Positions 8,778-17,633 of a stretch of DNA of 64,000 bases are shown one piece after another; position 1 is the stretch's first letter; every line of letters starts with the position of its first letter. Origin of the DNA: Clostridia bacterium. GTDB lineage: Bacteria; CBDUZB01; JAGLHV01. The notes under the pieces are model-generated. The model ran no database searches, was not told where the DNA came from, and saw only the letters and a program-made list of their open reading frames with translations. The position numbers and the translations under genes were made by a program. The DNA lies in contig JAUVLC010000001.1 in the NCBI GenBank assembly GCA_030595925.1, positions 3,725 to 67,724 on the forward strand, in the 5' to 3' direction.

Positions 8778-10945
8778 TAGTCCTGTTTATAATCATTTTT
8801 ATCAATTAAAATCTTCCGTGATTTAGTATTATCTGCCAAAGAACTAATTATCCCATCTTCTTCCATACTATCAATTAATTTTGCAGCTCTTATATAACCA
8901 ATCCCTAATTTTCGTTGAAGAAAAGAAGTAGATGCCTGATTTGCCTTAATTACTAAATTAACAGCTTCATCAAACAAGGAATCTTTTTCTTTTTTTTCAC
9001 CTTGTTTATGTTCTGTATGCAAAAAGTTAAAATTATAATTTGGTTTTCCGTTTGCTTTTATAAATTTTATTATTCGTTTACTTTCTTCATCAGAAACAAA
9101 TGCACCCTGCAATCTTATTGGTTTACTGGCTCCTGATGGTAAAAAAAGCATATCCCCTTTTCCAATTAAGTCCTCAGCACCATTTACATCCAAAATAACC
9201 CGGGAATCCATTTTCGAAAGAACCTGAAAAGCAATACGCGAAGGAAGATTTGCTTTGATTAACCCGGTAATAACATTTACCGAAGGCCGCTGCGTAGCTA
9301 AAATTAAATGAATCCCCACTGCCCGTCCCATTTGAGAAAGCCGAATAATTGATTCTTCTACTTCTCGGGAAGAAACCATCATTAAATCAGCAAGTTCATC
9401 AATAATAACAACTAAATAACATTCTCTATCTCCTTCTCCCGAAACAGAAGATGATTTTGCAGCTGATTTATTATAAGATTCTATGTTCCGTACCATTCTT
9501 TTAGAAAATTTTTCATATCTTTCTTCCATTATTTTTATTAGTGCCCTGAGAACAAAAGTGGCTTGTTTAGACTTACAAATTACCGGAGCATAAAGATGGG
9601 GAATCCCGTCATAAACTGACAACTCTAACCTTTTCGGATCAATTAATACAAATTTTACTTCATCAGGTTTAGATTTATAAAGAATACTTGTAATAATTGT
9701 CTTCACCCCAATACTTTTTCCTGAACCGGTAGCCCCGGCTATAAGTAAATGCGGCATAGATGCTAAATCCGCAACATAGGGAATTCCTGCAACAGTTAAA
9801 CCCAAACCTATCGTTAATTTTGAAGAGGAATTCCTGAATTTATCAGTCATTAATATCCTTTTCAAACCAACAAAGCTGCTTTTAAGATTGGGTATTTCTA
9901 TGCCTACTGCTGCTTTACCCGGTATGGGCGCTAAAATTCTTACATTACCCGATTTCATAGTTAAAGCAATGTCATTGGATAAATTAAGAATACGGCTTAC
10001 CTTTACACCCGGAGCAAGTTCAATTTCATAACGGGTAATTATAGGTCCCGGATTAACCTGTACCACTTTAGCTTTAATATCAAAATTGTTTAAAGTCTTC
10101 TCCAAAAGAAAAGCATTCTCTTTCAGATCTTCTTCCTTTTGTTTTATTTTCGTTGTAGATGGATTGACAAGAAAATCTAAAGAAGGTAATTTGTATTCAA
10201 CCGGACATTGAAAGGAATTTCGACTACCCGAAAAAAAATTCTTAAAAACTCCCTTTTTACTTTCTTCATTAAGACTTTTTTTATCATTTAAAAATTTCTC
10301 TTTTTTATTAAACAATTGGCAGGAAAAAAATTTGTCGGAATGCACGGATGAGCCAATTTTTATATCCCTCTTATTTTCGCGTAAATTATTTTCTTTAATA
10401 AAAAAGGAAAAAAATGCTTTTGCTTTTTTTGCGGCATAACTAAAAACCCTTAACGGCTGTTTATTCAAAAAACCAATCAAGGAAAAACCCGTAGTCAAAA
10501 CAACGGATATGATCAATATCGTAATAAATAATATATAACTTCCTATATATCCAAATCCACTTAGTAAAAGTTTTGAAAAATATTCTCCAAACACTCCTCC
10601 ATCCACTTTAGAAAAATCAAAAAAACTAAATAAAGAACAACTTCCGATTAAAAACAATAATACCCCAATAATTTTAAAAGTTATTTTATCAATCTTTTCT
10701 CTTTTAAAAAAACTTACTCCTCCAAGAAACACAAGCAGAGGTAAAAAATAACTCCCTCCTCCAAGATAAAGAAGTAAATACTTAGCTAAAAATTCCCCAA
10801 AAACGCCGACATAACAAACTTTACCTGAAGAAAGCAAGCTCAATAAAATCAAAATAGCTAAAGCAAAAAACACAATTGCCACTATCTCAGACTTTCCTTC
10901 TTTCCGATGCATTATAGATAATTTCTTATTCTTTCCTTTTTTCAT
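8777..10945 (-). CDS. ftsK: DNA translocase FtsK/SpoIIIE
   Basis: A DNA pump that clears chromosomes from the septum. There are four to five N-terminal transmembrane helices (roughly the first 170 residues), a variable linker, a motor domain with Walker A GATGSGKS and Walker B VVIIDELADLMM plus ATQRPSVNVITGLIKANLPSR, and a C-terminal winged-helix gamma domain (ASTSFLQRKLGIGYIRAAKLID) that reads orientation sequences. ATG 10945 (MKKGKNKK) is preferred. An upstream GTG at 10987 would overlap uppP and has no ribosome site. 722 residues is normal for the family. Confidence 0.94.
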   Translation of the reverse strand: MKKGKNKKLSIMHRKEGKSEIVAIVFFALAILILLSLLSSGKVCYVGVFGEFLAKYLLLYLGGGSYFLPLLVFLGGVSFFKREKIDKITFKIIGVLLFLIGSCSLFSFFDFSKVDGGVFGEYFSKLLLSGFGYIGSYILFITILIISVVLTTGFSLIGFLNKQPLRVFSYAAKKAKAFFSFFIKENNLRENKRDIKIGSSVHSDKFFSCQLFNKKEKFLNDKKSLNEESKKGVFKNFFSGSRNSFQCPVEYKLPSLDFLVNPSTTKIKQKEEDLKENAFLLEKTLNNFDIKAKVVQVNPGPIITRYEIELAPGVKVSRILNLSNDIALTMKSGNVRILAPIPGKAAVGIEIPNLKSSFVGLKRILMTDKFRNSSSKLTIGLGLTVAGIPYVADLASMPHLLIAGATGSGKSIGVKTIITSILYKSKPDEVKFVLIDPKRLELSVYDGIPHLYAPVICKSKQATFVLRALIKIMEERYEKFSKRMVRNIESYNKSAAKSSSVSGEGDRECYLVVIIDELADLMMVSSREVEESIIRLSQMGRAVGIHLILATQRPSVNVITGLIKANLPSRIAFQVLSKMDSRVILDVNGAEDLIGKGDMLFLPSGASKPIRLQGAFVSDEESKRIIKFIKANGKPNYNFNFLHTEHKQGEKKEKDSLFDEAVNLVIKANQASTSFLQRKLGIGYIRAAKLIDSMEEDGIISSLADNTKSRKILIDKNDYKQD

Positions 10946-10976
10946 TGATTCCAACCTAAACCATTTTCTTTCTAAT

Positions 10977-11777
10977 TTATAATACACTTATAAAGACAAT
11001 TAATCCTACACTCCAACAATAATAACTAAATAAAATTAGCGTTCGGTTTTTTAACATTCGTATCAATAATTTTAAACTAAGCCAACCGAAAATGAAAGCA
11101 AAAACCATTCCGATTAAATATTGCAGCAACAAAATTTTTTGTCCATTAAAATTTAAATTTTTAAATTGAAGGAAATTCGCACCTAATATGGCCGGAAGTG
11201 CAAGCAAAAAAGAAAATCGTACTGTCTCTTCTCTCCTCCACCCACATAACAAACCAGCACAAATGGTTATCCCTGAACGGGAAATCCCGGGCAATATGGC
11301 TATTCCTTGCATAAACCCAACAAATAATACATCTTTTACCGTTATTTCCAAAATACTCTTTTTTTCACTACTTTTAGTAAATTTTTCTACCCACCAAATT
11401 AAAGTCCCTGTTACCAAAAGTAAAATCGCCACCAAAGATATATTCTCAAAAACTTTTTCAAAATAGTCCTTCAGAAGAATTCCCATTATTGCCGTAGGAA
11501 CAGATGCAATAAACAACAACCAAAAAGTACGACACCAAATATCCGTCTTCCATTGTTTATATTTGTGAAAATTTTTTAAAATTTGCCAAATTTCATTTCG
11601 ATACAAAGTTATCACCACTAAGGCAGTACTAAAATGTAGTAAAACATCAAACAAAACCTGGGATGACTTTATTCGTAAAAAATACTGCATAAAAACCAGA
11701 TGAGCAGAACTGGAAATAGGCAAAAATTCACTTATTCCCTGAGTTATTCCCAAAATAATCGATTTAATAAAAGACAT
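10977..11777 (-). CDS. uppP: Undecaprenyl-diphosphatase UppP (BacA)
   Basis: A 266-residue polytopic membrane phosphatase that recycles undecaprenyl carrier for peptidoglycan synthesis. The two active-site regions are present: GITQGISEFLPISSSAHLV near the N-terminus and LPGISRSGITI in the second half. It has about seven to eight hydrophobic helices and full family length. The start has AAGGAG upstream. A promoter at 11807-11835 and a terminator of the preceding transcript at 11842-11876 make it the first gene of the uppP-ftsK series. Confidence 0.95.
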   Translation of the reverse strand: MSFIKSIILGITQGISEFLPISSSAHLVFMQYFLRIKSSQVLFDVLLHFSTALVVITLYRNEIWQILKNFHKYKQWKTDIWCRTFWLLFIASVPTAIMGILLKDYFEKVFENISLVAILLLVTGTLIWWVEKFTKSSEKKSILEITVKDVLFVGFMQGIAILPGISRSGITICAGLLCGWRREETVRFSFLLALPAILGANFLQFKNLNFNGQKILLLQYLIGMVFAFIFGWLSLKLLIRMLKNRTLILFSYYCWSVGLIVFISVL

Positions 11778-11806
11778 TAATAACTCCTTCTAATAACTAA
11801 CTTTTA

Positions 11807-11835
11807 ATTATAACAAAAAGTTCCCTTAAAAACAA
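11807..11835 (-). promoter_or_regulatory. Candidate sigma-70 promoter of the uppP operon
   Basis: On the minus strand TTGTTT (11835-11830), a 17-base spacer and TATAAT (11812-11807) lie about 30 bases before the uppP start. The -10 is perfect and the -35 weak. It immediately follows the terminator at 11842-11876. Confidence 0.45.
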
Positions 11836-11841
11836 TAAAAA

Positions 11842-11876
11842 AATGCCTCCTATTAACTATTATAATAAGAGGCATT
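11842..11876 (-). terminator. Rho-independent terminator upstream of uppP
   Basis: Inverted repeat AATGCCTC/GAGGCATT around an AT-rich loop. On the minus strand the 3' arm is followed by TTTTTTT, so it ends transcripts coming from the winged-helix gene side. Confidence 0.6.
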
Positions 11877-11900
11877 AAAATTTGAAGTTAATTTACTTTA

Positions 11901-12105
11901 GGGTCTGCTGAAAAACCCAGCAGTCCCTGATTTCACAGATTAAAAAGCAGATTACACAGATTAAAACTCAGACGACAAAATTGATGTACTTTTTTCAATA
12001 TCTGTGTAATCAAGGCTTACTGAAAAATTTATATGCAGTCATTTACATATTTATTCCATCGATATTTTGTCCGCCTGAGGCAAATTCGCATTTTTTCAGT
12101 AAGCC
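11901..12105. repeat. D element copy 1 (hairpin, GATTACACAGATT motifs, 92-bp palindromic unit)
   Basis: First of three related dispersed elements (others 32336-32519, inverted, and 47200-47490). It starts with a hairpin (GGGTCTGCTG ... CAGCAGTCCC), continues with degenerate GATTACACAGATT copies, and ends in a MITE-like unit with terminal inverted repeats GGCTTACTGAAAAA/TTTTTCAGTAAGCC (12014-12105). Its right end is flush with the stop codon of the winged-helix gene at 12106. It is the only member of the accessory repeat families seen in the housekeeping block. No ORF is carried. Confidence 0.8.
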
Positions 12106-12303
12106 CTACTTTAATGAAATTAGATATCCTTTTTCCCTCTTCTCTATAACCAATTTATCTTCCCTGGCAAGCCATCCGATACCCATACAAATTAAAGTAT
12201 TGGAAATTTTTAAATGAGTTTTTAAATTTAAGACTGTGACGTCACCATTCTGATTTAAATATTCCCATATTCTACCAGCAACTTCTCCTGCCAACTCAAC
12301 CAT
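12106..12303 (-). CDS. Winged-helix domain protein (DUF2582-like)
   Basis: A 65-residue single-domain protein. The pattern EVAGRIWEYLNQNGDVTV, then LKTHLKISNTLICMGIGWLAREDKLVIEK and a short beta wing (YLISLK) matches the small winged helix-turn-helix proteins of the DUF2582 type, found mostly in anaerobes and candidate phyla. Its role is unknown; DNA binding is inferred from the fold. GGAG lies 8 bases before the ATG. Its stop codon is directly abutted by D element copy 1. Confidence 0.75.
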   Translation of the reverse strand: MVELAGEVAGRIWEYLNQNGDVTVLNLKTHLKISNTLICMGIGWLAREDKLVIEKREKGYLISLK

Positions 12304-12335
12304 TTATTAAACTCCTTTTTTTTATTGCATATTTT

Positions 12336-12370
12336 AAAAAAAGGGTGGAAGTTTCGTTCCACCCTTTTTT
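12336..12370. terminator. Strong bidirectional intrinsic terminator
   Basis: Near-perfect stem AAAAAAGGGTGGAA / TTCCACCCTTTTTT with loop GTTTCG. A run of T follows on either strand. On the minus strand it ends the lysine-rich micro-gene transcript 19 bases after that gene's stop. Confidence 0.85.
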
Positions 12371-12388
12371 TAAAATATTAAACCATTT

Positions 12389-12487
12389 TTACTTTTTTTT
12401 CTTTTTTACTACTTTCTTCTTTGCAACTTTCTTCTTTACCACTTTCTTCTTTGCAGGTTTCTTTTTCGCTTTTTTCTTAACCACCAT
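12389..12487 (-). CDS. Lysine-rich micro-protein (histone H1-like tail)
   Basis: A 32-residue peptide made almost only of Lys, Val, Ala and Pro: MVVKKKAKKKPAKKK, then VVKKK/VAKKK repeats of five residues. It resembles the (A/V)-K-K-K tails of bacterial histone H1-like DNA-binding proteins, so nucleic acid compaction is the likeliest guess, but there is no globular domain. It is real by signals: AGGTGG lies 7 bases before the ATG, a consensus promoter (12535-12564) stands about 40 bases upstream of the start, and a strong terminator follows the stop. The opposite-strand frame, rich in Phe, is its shadow. Confidence 0.78.
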   Translation of the reverse strand: MVVKKKAKKKPAKKKVVKKKVAKKKVVKKKKK

Positions 12488-12534
12488 TCTTTTACCACCT
12501 CTTTTCTTTTTAAAAATTAAGTGCTTACATTTTA

Positions 12535-12564
12535 ATTATATACCCCAAAAAATATTTCTGTCAA
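12535..12564 (-). promoter_or_regulatory. Consensus sigma-70 promoter of the lysine-rich micro-gene
   Basis: Minus strand TTGACA (12564-12559), 18-base spacer, TATAAT (12540-12535). Both hexamers are perfect. With the terminator at 12336-12370 it defines a transcript of about 190 bases, suggesting strong independent expression. Confidence 0.8.
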
Positions 12565-12666
12565 GAAAAAAATTCATTTTTAATTGTTTTTTTTATTTAT
12601 TTTTTAAACAAAAAAAAATAAATAAAACTTAAAAATAAAAATTCCGACGTCAAATTTCATTTAATT

Positions 12667-13155
12667 TTACAAATAAGAAATTGAAAACAAATCCTCACCC
12701 TGTTGAACAGACTTCCCATTTTTTATTAATATTTTCATTATCTTACATTTTTTTTCTGCTTGAATTTCGTTCATCACCTTCATTGCTTCAATAATACATA
12801 TTGTTTCACCCTTTTCCATAACACTATTTACTTCCACAAAAGGAGGTGAATCCGGTGAAGGAGATTCATAAAACACGCCGGGTATCGACGCCTTTATCGT
12901 TTCTGTTTCTTTAATATCTTTTTGTTCCACAAAAGAAGCTGTTAAATCAAGTCCCGCCAAATCCCTGTTTTCTTTCACCATAACCCTCTCTTCTTTACTA
13001 CCCCTTTCACTTTTTCTTTTTATTTTTATTTTATATTTTTTTTCATCCAATTCAATTTCTAATAAATTACTCTTCACCATTAAATCATAAATTTTTTTTA
13101 TTTCTTTAACGGTCATATCCTCCTTAACTTTGCCCTTACTATTCTTTCTCATCAC
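12667..13155 (-). CDS. accB: Biotin carboxyl carrier protein of acetyl-CoA carboxylase
   Basis: A 162-residue biotin carrier for fatty acid synthesis. The C-terminal biotinyl domain contains the lipoyl/biotin attachment motif CIIEAMKVMNEI, whose Lys is biotinylated, and SPPFVEVNSVMEKGETI before it. The N-terminal half has the usual helical MTVKEIKKIYDLM segment and a charged linker. Start codons GTG 13155 or ATG 13152 share a GAGGGG site. The partner accC does not follow; the next transcript is the lysine-rich micro-gene, so accB is separated from the rest of ACC here. Confidence 0.88.
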   Translation of the reverse strand: MMRKNSKGKVKEDMTVKEIKKIYDLMVKSNLLEIELDEKKYKIKIKRKSERGSKEERVMVKENRDLAGLDLTASFVEQKDIKETETIKASIPGVFYESPSPDSPPFVEVNSVMEKGETICIIEAMKVMNEIQAEKKCKIMKILIKNGKSVQQGEDLFSISYL

Positions 13156-13191
13156 AACCCCTCAACATAAAAATTAAATTATTTTTTCCTG

Positions 13192-15258
13192 TTAATCTAA
13201 AACTGCTTTTCGTGACAAATTTATTCTTCCCTGCTTATCTATTTCCATTACTTTAACGCTAATTATTTCTCCTTCTTTAAGAACATCCTCAACTTTATTT
13301 ACTCTTTTTTTGTCCAATTGAGAAATATGAACCAATCCTTCCTGTCCCGGCAATACTTCCACAAAAGCTCCAAAAGGAACTATTCGCATAACCTTCCCTT
13401 TATATACTTTTCCCACTTCAACCTCAGCAGTTAAATTCTCAATTATTTCCCGGGCTTTTTTTACAGCAGAAATTTCCGTTGCGGAAATAAATATTTTTCC
13501 ATCATCATCAATATTAATTTCCACATTCGTCTCTTCTGTTATTTTTCTAATTGTTTTTCCTCCCGCACCAATTACCGTCCTGATTTTTTCCGGATTTATT
13601 TGCAAAATTGAAATTTTCGGAGCATAAGAAGAAACTTCCTTTCTGGAATCACTTATTACTTGTTCCATTTCTCCCAGGATAAATAATCTTCCGTTTTTTG
13701 CTTCCTTTATAACTTCTTTTAGAATCTGTAAACTAACACCTTTTATTTTAATATCCATTTGTAATGCAGTAATACCTTTTCGCGAACCTGCTAATTTAAA
13801 ATCCATATCACCTAAGTGATCTTCTAATCCCTGGATATCAGTAAGAACTCTAAATTTTTCCCCTTCTTTAATTAAGCCCATTGCCACACCCGCTACCGGC
13901 CCGGAAATTGGAACCCCTGCATCCATTAAAGAAAGACTTCCTCCACAAACAGATGCCATAGAAGAAGAACCATTAGATTCCAAAATATCAGATACAAGTC
14001 GTATAGTATAAGGAAATTTTTCATCCGAAGGTAATACCGGTATCAAAGATCGCTCGGCTAATATTCCATGACCTATTTCTCTTCTCCCCGGTCCCCGGTC
14101 AGGTTTTACCTCTCCGGTACTAAAAGAGAGGAAATTGTAATGAAGCATAAATCTTTTCTTATATTCTTTCTCCAACCCATCAACAATCTGCATATCCGAA
14201 CTGGTTCCTAAAGTAGTAACTGCCAAAGATTGTGTTTGCCCCCGAGTAAATAAACCGGAACCATGAACACAAGGTAAAAATCCAACCTTACAGGTAATAG
14301 GCCTTATCTCTTCCGGATTCCTTCCGTCTAAACGTTTCCCTTCTTCTATAATCAACTTTCTTACCCGGGCAGATAACAATTCTTTTATTATACCTGAAAC
14401 TGCATCAGACTTATCACCAATAATATCCTTGAAATGAATCAAGGTTTTATCCTTTATTTCTTTTATTATTTTCTCTCTTTCTTCTCCATCCTTAATTAAA
14501 ACGGCATTATTGATATTCTCTTTACAAAATTCTTTTATTTTGTTTTTGTCTTCATCGCTTAAAAAATTACTTTCCACAAATTCTATTTTTCCTTTTCCAT
14601 TATCCTTTACAAATTCTTCTTCTTTTTCCACTATTACTTTTATTTGAGAAAAAGCCGCTTCTAAGGCTTCAAATAAATCTTCTTCTGATATTTCCTTGGT
14701 GATCCCTTCCACCATAACAATACTTTCTTTAGTTCCGGTAACTACAATATCTAAATCACTCTTTTCCATTTCAGATAATAAAGGATTAATCTTAAGATTT
14801 CCATCAATCCTTCCTATTCTTACCGCACCTATGAGATTATCAAAGGGAATATCTGAAAGGCCAAGAGCAACAGAAGCCCCTATAATAGCCGGAATATCGG
14901 AATTATTTTCCTGATCAGAGGAAAGAACCATTGCTATTATTTGTATTTTTCTGTCTACCTGTTGAGGAAACAAAGGCCTGACGGAACGATCAATCAATCG
15001 TGAAGTTAATATCTCTTTTTCCCTAGGCCGTCCTTCTCTTTTAAAAAATCCACCCGGGACCTTCCCTGCAGCATAAGTTCTCTCTTTGTAATCTACAAAC
15101 AAAGGAAGAAAATTCATTGATTCTTCTACTTCAAAAGACGCCGTTACCGTCACCAGTACTACCGTTCCACCATATTGTACTAAAACAGAACCATTAGATT
15201 GTTTAGCCAATTCACCTGTTTGTATTATTAAATCTTCTTCCCCTAATTTGAATTTCAT
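13192..15258 (-). CDS. pnp: Polyribonucleotide nucleotidyltransferase (PNPase)
   Basis: A 688-residue phosphorolytic 3'-5' exoribonuclease of the degradosome. It has two RNase PH domains (first with PGGFFKREGRP and RLIDRSVRPLFP; second with TRGQTQSLAVTTLG, GRREIGHG and SVCGGSLSLMDAGVP), then a KH domain (KIRTVIGAGGKTIRKI) and an S1 domain (GKVYKGKVMRIVPFGAFVEV). Full length for the family. AAGGAG precedes the ATG. It follows rpsO as in most bacteria, where PNPase autoregulates its own transcript. Confidence 0.97.
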   Translation of the reverse strand: MKFKLGEEDLIIQTGELAKQSNGSVLVQYGGTVVLVTVTASFEVEESMNFLPLFVDYKERTYAAGKVPGGFFKREGRPREKEILTSRLIDRSVRPLFPQQVDRKIQIIAMVLSSDQENNSDIPAIIGASVALGLSDIPFDNLIGAVRIGRIDGNLKINPLLSEMEKSDLDIVVTGTKESIVMVEGITKEISEEDLFEALEAAFSQIKVIVEKEEEFVKDNGKGKIEFVESNFLSDEDKNKIKEFCKENINNAVLIKDGEEREKIIKEIKDKTLIHFKDIIGDKSDAVSGIIKELLSARVRKLIIEEGKRLDGRNPEEIRPITCKVGFLPCVHGSGLFTRGQTQSLAVTTLGTSSDMQIVDGLEKEYKKRFMLHYNFLSFSTGEVKPDRGPGRREIGHGILAERSLIPVLPSDEKFPYTIRLVSDILESNGSSSMASVCGGSLSLMDAGVPISGPVAGVAMGLIKEGEKFRVLTDIQGLEDHLGDMDFKLAGSRKGITALQMDIKIKGVSLQILKEVIKEAKNGRLFILGEMEQVISDSRKEVSSYAPKISILQINPEKIRTVIGAGGKTIRKITEETNVEINIDDDGKIFISATEISAVKKAREIIENLTAEVEVGKVYKGKVMRIVPFGAFVEVLPGQEGLVHISQLDKKRVNKVEDVLKEGEIISVKVMEIDKQGRINLSRKAVLD

Positions 15259-15298
15259 CTTGTTAACACTCCTTATCCTTTAATTTGTTTAATATTTT

Positions 15299-15568
15299 TT
15301 ATTTGCGTAAACCCAATTTATTGATGGTTTGTCTGTATTCTTTGAGATTATACTCTTTCAAATAATTCAGCAACTTCCGCCTTCTCCCTACTAATTTTAA
15401 AAGTCCTGTACGAGAATGATGATCTTTTTTGTGCGTTTTAAAATGTTCATTCAAATATTCAATTCGAGAAGTTAAGAGTGCAACCTGCACCTGAGAAGAC
15501 CCGGTATCTTTCTCATGGCTTTTAAATTTATTAACAACCCCCTTTTTTGATTCTTTGTTTAAACTCAT
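15299..15568 (-). CDS. rpsO: 30S ribosomal protein S15 (uS15)
   Basis: An 89-residue primary 16S rRNA-binding protein, standard length. Hallmarks are [23 protein letters not shown], the central [23 protein letters not shown] and the C-terminal [12 protein letters not shown]. It is preceded by a GAGGAGGT site and lies between ribF and pnp, the classical arrangement. Confidence 0.98.
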   Translation of the reverse strand: MSLNKESKKGVVNKFKSHEKDTGSSQVQVALLTSRIEYLNEHFKTHKKDHHSRTGLLKLVGRRRKLLNYLKEYNLKEYRQTINKLGLRK

Positions 15569-15607
15569 TATATACTACCTCCTCATTCTATTTAATTTAA
15601 ATATAAA

Positions 15608-16591
15608 CTAATTATGAAATTTTATTTTATCATATTTTACTTTTTTTGTAAACATTTTAAAAAGATAATTTCTTTTATCTTTTTTTTGTGCACCCTTTAT
15701 ATCCTTAATCATCTGTCTGACTAATTCTTCTTTATTATTGAATTTCTTTTCATCCCGTATTTTTTTAATTAATTCTATTTCTATTTTTTTCCTATAAATA
15801 TTTTTATTAAACCCAAAAATATGGACTTCAACTGTTTTCTTATCCGCTTTTGAATACAAAGTAGGGCGAAAACCAATATTAACAATACCCCCATACCGTC
15901 TTGCTTTATAAAACACATCAGCCAAATAAACTCCCTGTGGTAAAATTACATTTTTTGAACAACTCAGATTTGCTGTAGGAATATTCCACTTCATACCAAT
16001 ACCCTTCCCTTTAACTACTATCCCTGAAAATTTGTACCTATAACCCAACAGGCTATTAGCAATGTCGAGCTTTCCCTCTTGTAACAACTGTCTGATTTTC
16101 GTACTACTTACTAACAGATTTCCAACCTTAAAAGGAGAAATTATGTTTACTTTTATATTATATTTTTTTCCTTCTTTTTTTAAATCATTAATATTTCCTG
16201 TTCGCTTGTATCCAAAACCAAAATTATATCCAACAAAAATTTCTTTGCATCCGATTTTTTTCCACAATATCTCTCTTACGAAAGTCTCGTGAGTCATATT
16301 AACAACTTTTCTATCAAAATTTATTACCAGCATTACATCTACGCCTATATCCCTTAATAATTTTTCTTTTTGTTTAAGGGTAGACAATAAATATATTTTT
16401 TTTTCAGAAAAAATTATGTTTCTGGGATGTAAATCAAAGGTAACAACCATACTGGAAAGATGTAACCGGCAAGCACGTCTCACGGCAGAATTAACCACTT
16501 TCTGATGACCTCGGTGAACTCCATCAAACACACCCATAGTTACTACGAAATTCTTCTTTTTTAACCCATTTAAACCATTAATAACCTTCAT
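15608..16591 (-). CDS. ribF: Bifunctional riboflavin kinase / FAD synthetase
   Basis: A 327-residue enzyme converting riboflavin to FMN and FAD. The N-terminal nucleotidyltransferase domain shows GVFDGVHRGHQKVV and the later SSTKIRQLLQEGKL; the C-terminal flavokinase domain shows GKGIGMKWNIPTANL and GVYLADVFY. A Lys-rich tail of about 20 residues extends past the usual end. No strong Shine-Dalgarno is visible. In many relatives truB would precede ribF; here nrnA does, and truB is absent. Confidence 0.94.
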   Translation of the reverse strand: MKVINGLNGLKKKNFVVTMGVFDGVHRGHQKVVNSAVRRACRLHLSSMVVTFDLHPRNIIFSEKKIYLLSTLKQKEKLLRDIGVDVMLVINFDRKVVNMTHETFVREILWKKIGCKEIFVGYNFGFGYKRTGNINDLKKEGKKYNIKVNIISPFKVGNLLVSSTKIRQLLQEGKLDIANSLLGYRYKFSGIVVKGKGIGMKWNIPTANLSCSKNVILPQGVYLADVFYKARRYGGIVNIGFRPTLYSKADKKTVEVHIFGFNKNIYRKKIEIELIKKIRDEKKFNNKEELVRQMIKDIKGAQKKDKRNYLFKMFTKKVKYDKIKFHN

Positions 16592-16628
16592 TTTTTACAA
16601 CTATTTCCCTTAAAAAACAATTTTATTT

Positions 16629-17621
16629 TTATAATTTTTTACTCGCATATTCTTGAGCCGCATCCAATACTTGTTTTTTTACTTCTTTAAGTGTTCCGCA
16701 TATTTTACAACCTGCCGCTTTAATATGTCCCCCTCCACCAAAAAGAACAGCAATTTTTCTCACATCAGCTTTTCCATTGGAACGAAAACTTACTTTGATA
16801 AAATCTTTTTTCTCTTGAAACAAAATAGCTATTTCTACACCAAAAATCATTGAAGCATAATTAATAAGACCTTCCGTCTCCTGTCCGTTTACACCTGTTT
16901 TTTCATATATCTTTTTATTAACTTCTAAATAAGCAATTTTATTTGCTGAACTAAGCTTTAAAGTAGAAAGAACCATACTTAATAATTTTTGTTCCTGAAA
17001 ACTTTTATTTTGATAAACCTTTTTTGATATTTCTTTAGGTAAAACTCCCAATCTTAAAAGTTCGCTGGCAATGGAAAAGACATTGGAAGAAGTATTACTT
17101 TCCTGGAACTTACAGGTGTCCGTTAAAAGTCCCACATAAATGCATACTGCTTCCCGGAAAGTTAATTTATTCTTTGCTTCTTTTAATAAATAATATATTT
17201 GTTCAACGGTTGAACTAAATTTATGGTCAACAAAATTGATATCTCCAAACAAAGGAGTTTTAATATGATGATCAATATTTACCATTATTTTCGTTTGTTT
17301 TTTAAAATCTATAATATCCCCTGTCCTTTCCTGAGAACCACAATCCAAAATAAATGCTACGTCGAATACCCCTTTTATTTTTTTTCCTTCTTTTATCTTT
17401 TCACTCCCCGGTAAAAACTGATAACTGAAAGGAATCGGATCTACCATTGCAACACAAACCTTTTTTCCTTTACTTTCTAAATATGCTGCCAGAGCAAGGC
17501 TCGAACCAAAACTATCCCCATCAGGATGAATATGACTGGTAACAAAAAAAGTATTATTTTTATCAATAACATTTAAAATTTCTTTTAATATCTCTTTTTC
17601 TTTCTTAAGCAACCTTTTCAT
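16629..17621 (-). CDS. nrnA: DHH/DHHA1 phosphoesterase, NrnA-like oligoribonuclease
   Basis: A 330-residue DHH-family phosphoesterase, likely degrading nanoRNA and pAp. DHH motifs are visible: SHIHPDGDSFGSSLAL, FILDCGSQERTG, and VNIDHHIKTPLFGDINFVD. The C-terminal DHHA1 domain ends with VRKIAVLFGGGGHIKAAGCKI. It follows rbfA by about a dozen bases and fits the rbfA-nrnA-(truB)-ribF order known from several phyla. Activity on c-di-AMP intermediates is also possible for this family. Confidence 0.9.
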   Translation of the reverse strand: MKRLLKKEKEILKEILNVIDKNNTFFVTSHIHPDGDSFGSSLALAAYLESKGKKVCVAMVDPIPFSYQFLPGSEKIKEGKKIKGVFDVAFILDCGSQERTGDIIDFKKQTKIMVNIDHHIKTPLFGDINFVDHKFSSTVEQIYYLLKEAKNKLTFREAVCIYVGLLTDTCKFQESNTSSNVFSIASELLRLGVLPKEISKKVYQNKSFQEQKLLSMVLSTLKLSSANKIAYLEVNKKIYEKTGVNGQETEGLINYASMIFGVEIAILFQEKKDFIKVSFRSNGKADVRKIAVLFGGGGHIKAAGCKICGTLKEVKKQVLDAAQEYASKKL

Positions 17622-17633
17622 TTTTCTATTACC

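Noticed and set aside
12345-12632. Plus-strand Phe-rich open frame
   Set aside because: Mirror of the lysine-rich micro-gene and its promoter; the minus strand has promoter, ribosome site and terminator.
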